DNA of 5,554 nucleotides, taken from Candidatus Kerfeldbacteria bacterium (GTDB taxonomy: Bacteria; Patescibacteriota; Patescibacteriia; Veblenbacterales; UBA10138). Positions within the stretch are counted from its first letter, which is position 1. Every line of letters starts with the position of its first letter. The stretch lies in assembly GCA_016234305.1 (NCBI GenBank), contig JACRFM010000096.1:1-5554 (forward strand), given 5' to 3'. The notes beneath the pieces were generated by a model. That model saw only the letters and a program-made list of their open reading frames with translations, made no database searches and was not told the origin of the DNA. Positions 1-4,902 of this stretch are shown here, piece after piece. The position numbers were made by a program, and so were the translations under genes.

Positions 1-3
1 ATA

Positions 4-1230
4 CTAAATTACTAATTTACCTACCTCGACTGCTGCCTGCTGACGTTCCCGGGTTGTTAACTTATAAACAAATTGCAACAAGCGACGAGCAGACAAAGTT
101 ACTTTAACCTGTCTTCGTTTAAACATGGCCTGTTGCATTTTCCAAGCTACCGTTAAAGGACAGGCAATTAACTTGCTGGCAGCATTAGTAAATGAGGGCA
201 CATTATTCTTAATTGTGCCATACAATAAACCATTGACGCCGATTATTTTACCAGTATAAATAAGAGTACCGATGGCAGATTTACTGTAGTCGCCAATAAT
301 ACACCCCATAAATTGCTGACCAGTACTTCGGCCGTTTATTTTAATTTCACCATAAGTATTTTTTAAATCAGAATTAGTGGTACCGGCTCCTAAGTTAACC
401 CAAGAACCAACATAAGCGTGTCCTAAATAACCATAATGCTGCTTATTAGCATAACCTTGCATAATTGAAGCCTCAATTTCTCCACCCAGGCGGCAAACAT
501 CGCCAATACAGGAACTCTCTTTAAGTTCTGCTAACGACTTAACCAGGCACTTCTGACCAATATACAACGGACCGCGCAAAACCGCTAAAGAACTTATAAC
601 TGATTCGTTGCCAATCACAATCGGACCCTGACTGACGTCGAAGACCACATTTGATTCAATTTTAACTTTCTGGCCGACGAACACACCTCGCTGTAATTGG
701 CGATAACCGCGACTTAGATGCTTTAGATTATCTCCCAGAATATTTTTGTTAGCCACTACCACTTCCCAAACCTGATTAAACCGCGGCAAAGATAATTTTA
801 AAACCGGTAACCTAAGACTTAATAAGAATGGCTGAATTTGCTCTAGTTTTAAGTTAGCTAACTTGGTTGAAGTTAATTTATAAGTTGCTAAATCAACTAA
901 GGCCGCTACTACTTGTTGGTCAGTTTTTACCAAAAAGCTTTTACCCTTAGCCGCAGCTTTTACTAATCTAACAATATTGCTTGCCTGGGGTATAACTGAA
1001 CCGTCTAAAAAAAGCCATCTGTCCGATTTAATATTCTGACGGCCGAATTCCTGAGCCACTAAGCCTGTTAAATAATCTCTGACTTTAAAAATAAACTGTT
1101 TGGTATTAAAATGTTGGGCCAATAATTTATATAAAGTCGTGCCACCGCATAAGATATCAAAAGCTGGCCGAGTTAAAGTGATTGGATATAAATCAGCGGT
1201 CTGATTATTTTCAAATAACAGTATGTTCAT
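4..1230 (-). CDS. Alternative GlmU-family protein: degenerate nucleotidyltransferase domain plus left-handed beta-helix acetyltransferase
   Basis: 408 residues, complete, ATG start at 1230 and TAG stop at 4-6. It resembles the alternative GlmU family best known from Bacteroidetes (as I recall, TIGR03991), annotated there as UDP-GlcNAc diphosphorylase/glucosamine-1-phosphate N-acetyltransferase. Residues 1-170 form the N-terminal domain, which opens MNILLFEN and has YPITLTRP near residue 15, but no LAAGxGxRM nucleotide-binding loop. Residues about 180-345 are hexapeptide-type repeats of a left-handed beta-helix. Within them, the QHYGYLGHAYVGSWVNLGAG stretch (264-283) lines up with the E. coli GlmU acetyltransferase site: His265 with His363, Tyr268 with Tyr366, Asn279 with Asn377. 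The GTTNSDLKNTYG segment and the basic helical tail (about 360-408) fit the alternative family. The gene starts 15 nt after the glmS stop with no clear Shine-Dalgarno site, so it is probably cotranscribed and may be translationally coupled. I infer that acetyl transfer to glucosamine-1-P is its main job. Family membership is fairly secure; the N-terminal activity is not. Confidence 0.85.
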   Translation of the reverse strand: MNILLFENNQTADLYPITLTRPAFDILCGGTTLYKLLAQHFNTKQFIFKVRDYLTGLVAQEFGRQNIKSDRWLFLDGSVIPQASNIVRLVKAAAKGKSFLVKTDQQVVAALVDLATYKLTSTKLANLKLEQIQPFLLSLRLPVLKLSLPRFNQVWEVVVANKNILGDNLKHLSRGYRQLQRGVFVGQKVKIESNVVFDVSQGPIVIGNESVISSLAVLRGPLYIGQKCLVKSLAELKESSCIGDVCRLGGEIEASIMQGYANKQHYGYLGHAYVGSWVNLGAGTTNSDLKNTYGEIKINGRSTGQQFMGCIIGDYSKSAIGTLIYTGKIIGVNGLLYGTIKNNVPSFTNAASKLIACPLTVAWKMQQAMFKRRQVKVTLSARRLLQFVYKLTTRERQQAAVEVGKLVI

Positions 1231-1245
1231 AATCTAAATTAATAA

Positions 1246-3084
1246 TCACTCCACAGTCACACTTTTAGCTAAATTGCGCGGTTTGTCAACGTCACGGTCT
1301 AAACTAATCGCCAGCTGATAAGCCAGAAGCTGCAAAGGCACCACTGACAAAATCGGCGTTAACATTTCCAAAGTTTTAGGAATGTACAACACCTCATCAG
1401 CTAAACCGGCAAGCCGGTTATCACCGGCGGTGGCTATAGCTAAAAGTTTAGCGCCGCGAGTCCTGACTTCCTCAAGATTACTTACATTCTTTTCATAAAC
1501 ACTGTCTTGGGGAATAATAAAAAGCGCGGGAAAATTACTGTCAATCATCGCTAAAGGGCCGTGTTTAAGTTCGCCAGCCGGCGCGCCTTCGGCATGAATA
1601 TAAGAGATTTCCTTAAGTTTCAAGGCTCCCTCCAAGGCTATAGGATAATTATATTTGCGTCCTACATAATAAAAATTATTAACTCTAACATACTTTTTAG
1701 CCAGTTGACTAATTAGTTGGCTACCAGCCAGTATCTTTTCAATTTTCAAAGGTAAAGCTTTTAATTCTTCGGCTATTCTTTTGCCAATAACCAGCGACAT
1801 GTTCCGTTGCCGACCCAAAAATAAAGTAAGCAGCGCCAAGACCGTTAACTGGGAGGTAAAAGCCTTGGTTGAAGCTACGCCGATTTCCGGCCCAACGTGG
1901 TTATAAATTCCGGCTTCGGTCGCCTGAGCAATGCTACTACCCACAACATTAACAATACCCAAAGTTAATAAGCCTTTTTCCTTAGCCTCCTTTACCGCCG
2001 CTAAAGTATCAGCCGTTTCGCCCGACTGGCTAATTACCAACACCGCTTCCGTTTCGGGGTCAAGTATAGCTTTGCGATAACGAAACTCCGAAGCCACGCA
2101 AACTTCAGTCGGAACGTTGGCATATTCCTCCAGCATATACTCACCCACCAAAGCCGCATGATAAGCCGTACCGCAGGCAATCAAATGCAAGCGTTTAATT
2201 TTACGCAGTCTATCCTCAACCTGCCGCAAGCCCCCCAAAACCGCCTGGCCATCTTCCACCAATAAACGACCACGCAAACTGTTTTTAATCGCTTCCGGTT
2301 GCTCAAAAATCTCCTTTAACATATAATGCGGGAAGTCTCCCTTGCCCGCCTCGTCTAAATTCCAATCTATTTCCTCAATGTCTTTGTCTAAATCAACTTC
2401 GCCATGAAGTTCAGAAATAGTATAACCAGCGCGTGTGATGACAGCCACTTCACCATCACCTAAAGTAATTAATTGCTTGGTATAATTGGCAATGGCGCTA
2501 GCGTCCGAGGCAATAATAAACTCATCTTGGCCTACACCCAAACGCAACGGGCTGCTTTGCCGGGCAGCCACTATTTTCCCGGGTTCAGCCACCGCGATAA
2601 CTAATAAAGCGTAGGTGCCTTTGATTAATTTTAAAACCTTCTTAACCGCCAACTCTAAAGGTGTATTCTCATCTAAAAATTTACTAATTAAATGAGCGAT
2701 GACCTCGGTATCGGTTTCTGAACTAAAAACATGCCCCTCCTGCTGCAATTCCTGTTTAAGCGGTGCATAGTTTTCCACTATCCCATTGTGAACCACGTAA
2801 ACCCGCCCTTTATCATCACAATGTGGATGAGCATTGGCTTCACTAGGCGCGCCATGAGTAGCCCAACGAGTGTGGGCAATGCCGCTAGAGCCTGACAACG
2901 GCTCTTGTTTTAATTTACTAGCCAAGGCCGCCACCTTACCTTGAACCCGTACGCGCTTTATTTGCTTACCATCAACTACCGCCAAACCAGCGGAATCATA
3001 ACCGCGATATTCTAAACGATGCAGGCCGTCCAGTAAAATGCCACTGGCTTCTCTATTGCCGATGTAACCAACAATTCCACACAT
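1246..3084 (-). CDS. glmS: Glutamine--fructose-6-phosphate aminotransferase (isomerizing)
   Basis: 612 residues, close to the 609 of E. coli GlmS, and complete. It makes glucosamine-6-phosphate from fructose-6-phosphate using glutamine ammonia, the committed step to UDP-GlcNAc, in the cytosol. The N-terminal class II glutaminase domain (about 1-240) starts MCGIVGYIG, so Cys2 becomes the N-terminal nucleophile after Met removal, which also fixes the ATG start. Other glutaminase motifs are HTRWATHG (71-78), VHNGIVENY (98-106) and Asp125 in ETDTE. The first SIS domain has CGTAYHAA (304-311), SQSGETADT (352-360) and VASTKAFTSQ (403-412). The second has the ALEGALKLKEISYIHAEG stretch with Lys489 and Glu492, and GELKHGP with His508. 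The tail ends LAKSVTVE with Lys607, the equivalent of the E. coli substrate-ring lysine. Every catalytic residue I can place is present. No Shine-Dalgarno sequence precedes the ATG. The gene is followed after 15 nt by the acetyltransferase-like gene. No glmS ribozyme is visible upstream. Confidence 0.98.
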   Translation of the reverse strand: MCGIVGYIGNREASGILLDGLHRLEYRGYDSAGLAVVDGKQIKRVRVQGKVAALASKLKQEPLSGSSGIAHTRWATHGAPSEANAHPHCDDKGRVYVVHNGIVENYAPLKQELQQEGHVFSSETDTEVIAHLISKFLDENTPLELAVKKVLKLIKGTYALLVIAVAEPGKIVAARQSSPLRLGVGQDEFIIASDASAIANYTKQLITLGDGEVAVITRAGYTISELHGEVDLDKDIEEIDWNLDEAGKGDFPHYMLKEIFEQPEAIKNSLRGRLLVEDGQAVLGGLRQVEDRLRKIKRLHLIACGTAYHAALVGEYMLEEYANVPTEVCVASEFRYRKAILDPETEAVLVISQSGETADTLAAVKEAKEKGLLTLGIVNVVGSSIAQATEAGIYNHVGPEIGVASTKAFTSQLTVLALLTLFLGRQRNMSLVIGKRIAEELKALPLKIEKILAGSQLISQLAKKYVRVNNFYYVGRKYNYPIALEGALKLKEISYIHAEGAPAGELKHGPLAMIDSNFPALFIIPQDSVYEKNVSNLEEVRTRGAKLLAIATAGDNRLAGLADEVLYIPKTLEMLTPILSVVPLQLLAYQLAISLDRDVDKPRNLAKSVTVE

Positions 3085-3097
3085 AAATAAATCATTA

Positions 3098-3108
3098 ATT
3101 ATATTATA
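3098..3108 (-). promoter_or_regulatory. Probable -10 region of the glmS promoter
   Basis: Read on the minus strand, the sequence is TATAATATAAT, two overlapping perfect TATAAT hexamers (3103-3108 and 3098-3103) that end 14-19 nt before the glmS ATG. I see no convincing TTGACA-like -35 box 16-18 nt upstream and no TGn extension. Use of either hexamer would give a leader of only about 5-12 nt, too short to hold a Shine-Dalgarno site, and none is seen. AT-rich spacers produce TATAAT by chance fairly easily, so this is tentative. Confidence 0.4.
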
Positions 3109-3147
3109 ATCTGTTTATTAATCATCATACTATCCTTGACTCCAGGC

Positions 3148-3236
3148 TCTTATTTGTCATTCCCGCGGAGGCGGAAATTCAGCACTTTTAAATCTTTTCT
3201 AGATTCCCGCCTTCGCGGGAATGACAATGAATAAGA
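3148..3236. repeat. Paired inverted palindromic repeat (REP doublet, REPIN- or MITE-like)
   Basis: Two inverted copies of a 24-bp unit lie at 3155-3178 (read on +) and 3203-3226 (read on -). Both begin TGTCATTCCCGCG and match at 22 of 24 positions. Each unit is itself a hairpin: the right copy pairs ATTCCCGC with GCGGGAAT around a 4-nt loop (3203-3222) with no mismatch, and the left copy (3159-3178) has one mismatch. The similarity extends outward as TCTTATT (3148-3154) against AATAAGA (3230-3236), after a 3-nt insertion in the right arm. The middle is 24 nt, rich in A and T. This doublet of palindromic units matches the REPIN plan, and GTCATTCCCGCG-type units are, from general knowledge, dispersed in many bacterial genomes. 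It is clearly richer in G and C than the spacer around it. In RNA it could fold into one long hairpin between the uridylyltransferase gene and glmS. No T-run follows on the minus strand, so it is not a standard terminator. Confidence 0.85.
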
Positions 3237-3274
3237 TGGCACGAAAAAAATAAAACTTTTTAAAATCAAATAAA

Positions 3275-4039
3275 CTAACTACAAATAAGATTCTCTAAAA
3301 TCTTAAGTTGCTCCGGACTATTCACGCCCAGAGCCTCGGGCGCATCAATCTCCAGAGAATTAATTGCTTGCCCCTGGTGAACAGCCAAGGCTGTAAGGTC
3401 CGTTAAATAATACTCCTGCTGGACATTATCATTTTTTAACTTCGGCAAATTATTCCACAACCAGTCGGCCTGGAAACAATAATACCCCGGATTTACTTCG
3501 GTAATTTTTAATTCATCCTGAGCGGCATCTTTTTTTTCAACTATCTTAACAACCTTCCCTATTTGATCTCTAATTATTCTCCCAAAATCATATAAAGGTT
3601 TACGCCAGCCATTAAAGTCATCAACTCTAACTGTCGCCATGGTAATAGTTGCCTCACTTTTTAGATGAGACTCGGCTAAGCGCTTAATGGTTTGAGGCGT
3701 AATTAAAGGGTGGTCGCCATATAAAACCATGACATTGGCTGCTTTATCTTTTAATAAATCCCTTGCGCAAGCTACGGCCTGACCAGTACCCAGCTGCTTG
3801 GCTTGGAAAACATAATTATACTCTGGCCCCAAAGTTTGTTTAACTATGTCCGCTTTTTGCCCAACTACAATAACCGGTTTGTTGGTAACCTCTGACTTTT
3901 TAATTGCCTCCAGTAAATATTTAATAATCGGCTTGCCTTTGAGGGGCACCAAAACCTTGGGCAACTCGGAATTATTCATCCGTTTGCCGTGTCCAGCCGC
4001 CAGCACCACAATTTGCATGGGGATTATAGCTTCTTCCAT
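3275..4039 (-). CDS. glmU: Stand-alone GlmU N-terminal-type uridylyltransferase (UDP-GlcNAc pyrophosphorylase)
   Basis: 254 residues, TAG stop at 3275-3277. Predicted to join GlcNAc-1-phosphate with UTP to give UDP-GlcNAc and pyrophosphate, with Mg2+, in the cytosol. The Rossmann-like pyrophosphorylase fold shows LAAGHGKRM (13-21), PKVL (27-30), QAKQLGTGQA (79-88), YGDHPLI with metal-ligand Asp109, GRIIRD (153-158), IVEKKDA with Glu168, EVNPG with Asn183 (NTG in the classic enzyme), EYYLTD (209-214) and Asn240 in GVNSPEQL, matching E. coli Asn227. E. coli GlmU has about 456 residues with a C-terminal beta-helix acetyltransferase; this protein stops just after the first domain, so that half is absent. 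The divergent acetyltransferase beyond glmS probably supplies it. Two ATG starts are possible: 4039, overlapping the regulator's end by 16 nt, or 4018 (residue 8, MQIVVLAAG), 5 nt after that stop. Neither has a good Shine-Dalgarno site, and 4018 gives a family-typical N-terminus. A paralogue using another sugar phosphate cannot be excluded. Confidence 0.9.
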   Translation of the reverse strand: MEEAIIPMQIVVLAAGHGKRMNNSELPKVLVPLKGKPIIKYLLEAIKKSEVTNKPVIVVGQKADIVKQTLGPEYNYVFQAKQLGTGQAVACARDLLKDKAANVMVLYGDHPLITPQTIKRLAESHLKSEATITMATVRVDDFNGWRKPLYDFGRIIRDQIGKVVKIVEKKDAAQDELKITEVNPGYYCFQADWLWNNLPKLKNDNVQQEYYLTDLTALAVHQGQAINSLEIDAPEALGVNSPEQLKILENLICS

Positions 4040-4791
4040 AAATCACTAAAAATTATTTTTTGCGTTTCATAAAGGCCTGAATCAACTACAATCAGACCAA
4101 TTGGCAAACCGTCCTTACCGGTTGATATCATAGCCACCCGGCCAGCATAAATTATGGTATAGGTGGGCGTGCCGCTGTCACGCGTTAACCATTTACGTTC
4201 GTCCAAGCCCGCCATTTCGCCGCCACTGCCCAGGGAGATAACTTTAACATGAATGTTGCGGCTAATCCTGTCTTCATTAAATTCCGGGAAACCAGCGTAC
4301 AAATAATTTTTAATACTGGCTGAAGAATACACATAATATTCTTTATCCTTTTCCTCATTAACTCTGTCTAAGACATCTTGCAAAATTGTGCGAATGCCCT
4401 GGGCGCCGTCATAATAAGTTACCACCGGCTTTTCCTCCACTACTGTACGCATAGACCGAAGCTGGGGCACAACCTCCTGTAATTCATCTTTTAATTCCCT
4501 TAAGACCTCACCTTTGCGGCGCAAAAGTTCAAATAGCTTGATTGGGTCTTCGGCCACAAAGTATTGATGTTTTTCTTTATGATAATATGAAACCAAGCCG
4601 CTTTCTTGTAAACTCTTTAAAATGTCATAAGTCGTGCCGCGATTAACATTGGCCGCGGTGCCAATCTTCCTGACCGGCGACGGGCCCAGAGTTAATAAGG
4701 CCTTATAAACCGCGATTTCTTTATCACCTAAACCGAATTTAGCTAAGATCTGATTAGTTTTGGGCATTTTAATGGTTATATTAATTGTCAA
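4024..4791 (-). CDS. TrmB-family transcriptional regulator (sugar-responsive type)
   Basis: 255 residues from a TTG start, TAA stop at 4024-4026. TrmB-type proteins bind promoter DNA through an N-terminal winged helix and sense sugars or related metabolites with the C-terminal part; they are frequent in archaea and occur in some bacteria. Here residues about 14-80 form the winged helix: LGDKEIAVYKALLTLGP, then a recognition helix near NRGTTYDILKSLQESGLV, then a wing ending KHQYFVAEDP. Residues about 84-115 are rich in Leu, Arg and Glu and look like a dimerizing coiled coil. Residues about 121-255 resemble the TrmB-associated effector domain, with VVTYYDGAQGIRTIL near its start. I prefer TTG at 4791 because AGGA sits 6 nt upstream; an ATG at 4767 (residue 9) lacks such a site but would still keep the whole helix-turn-helix. 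The gene overlaps or nearly abuts the uridylyltransferase, so control of UDP-GlcNAc synthesis is a reasonable inference. Ligand and regulon are unknown. Confidence 0.88.
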   Translation of the reverse strand: MTINITIKMPKTNQILAKFGLGDKEIAVYKALLTLGPSPVRKIGTAANVNRGTTYDILKSLQESGLVSYYHKEKHQYFVAEDPIKLFELLRRKGEVLRELKDELQEVVPQLRSMRTVVEEKPVVTYYDGAQGIRTILQDVLDRVNEEKDKEYYVYSSASIKNYLYAGFPEFNEDRISRNIHVKVISLGSGGEMAGLDERKWLTRDSGTPTYTIIYAGRVAMISTGKDGLPIGLIVVDSGLYETQKIIFSDLWKKL

Positions 4792-4793
4792 TT
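4783..4793. repeat. Short palindrome AATTGTCAATT over the TrmB start codon
   Basis: Arms AATTG and CAATT flank a central T. The minus-strand TTGACA at 4786-4791 repeats the core of the larger palindrome 60 bp upstream and contains the preferred TTG start codon. It could be a secondary half-site for the regulator, but an 11-bp palindrome of A and T is a weak signal and may be chance. Confidence 0.3.
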
Positions 4794-4797
4794 TTTA

Positions 4798-4801
4798 TCC
4801 T
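4798..4801 (-). promoter_or_regulatory. Ribosome binding site AGGA of the TrmB gene
   Basis: On the minus strand GTAGGATAAAAATTG places AGGA 6 nt before the TTG codon. This is the only convincing Shine-Dalgarno sequence at a gene start in the window, and it decides for TTG at 4791 over the downstream ATG at 4767, which is preceded only by AACCATTAAA. Confidence 0.6.
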
Positions 4802-4823
4802 ACAAAAGTTATCAACAATCCGT

Positions 4824-4857
4824 ATTATAATAATAAAACAAGCAAAAATTGTGTCAA
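4824..4857 (-). promoter_or_regulatory. Predicted sigma-70-type promoter of the TrmB-uridylyltransferase operon
   Basis: Minus-strand TTGACA (4852-4857) is a perfect -35 consensus. TATTAT (4830-4835) follows at 16 nt as a five-of-six -10 match. A perfect TATAAT (4824-4829) also lies there, but at a 22-nt spacing that is too long for this -35. Transcription would begin near 4817-4825, giving a leader of roughly 25-35 nt that holds the AGGA ribosome site. The -35 box lies inside one arm of the 20-bp inverted repeat, as expected for a repressible promoter. Confidence 0.55.
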
Positions 4858-4871
4858 ATTAAGATTTGACA
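4852..4871. promoter_or_regulatory. Perfect 20-bp inverted repeat, candidate operator for the TrmB regulator
   Basis: TGTCAAAT and ATTTGACA are perfect 8-bp arms around TAAG. The left arm contains the minus-strand -35 TTGACA, so a dimer bound here would compete with RNA polymerase for the regulator's own promoter. Palindromes of this size next to winged-helix regulator genes are often autoregulatory sites. The alternative is a weak terminator for the HAD gene, which ends 31 bp upstream: in minus-strand RNA the stem is followed by CAATTTTTG, but the stem is short and poor in G and C. I favour the operator reading. Confidence 0.55.
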
Positions 4872-4902
4872 AGATAAAAATAATTTCCATTAATAAAGCA
4901 CC

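Noticed and set aside
1405..1418. Perfect 6-bp GC-rich hairpin ACCGGC-AA-GCCGGT
   Set aside because: It lies inside glmS within well-aligned SIS-domain coding sequence, has no following T-run, and is explained by codon choice.
3242..3268. Possible terminator after the uridylyltransferase gene, with a T-run on the minus strand
   Set aside because: The only pairing is a few A-T pairs (AAAA with TTTT) with no GC-rich stem before the T-run, so it is indistinguishable from AT-rich spacer.
3085..3274. Possible glmS ribozyme or another riboswitch ahead of glmS
   Set aside because: The spacer is explained by the inverted repeat and the AT-rich promoter region; I see no glmS ribozyme core or other known aptamer, and the predicted leader is too short.
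3846..4049. Open frame of 67 codons on the + strand
   Set aside because: It runs antisense inside the well-supported uridylyltransferase gene, has no recognisable domain, and its low-complexity translation looks like a shadow of the real gene.
4763..4791. TTGACA at 4786-4791 as a -35 box for a start at the internal ATG
   Set aside because: The position 17 nt downstream reads AATGCC, which is not a -10 box, and the hexamer lies inside the translated region favoured by the AGGA site.
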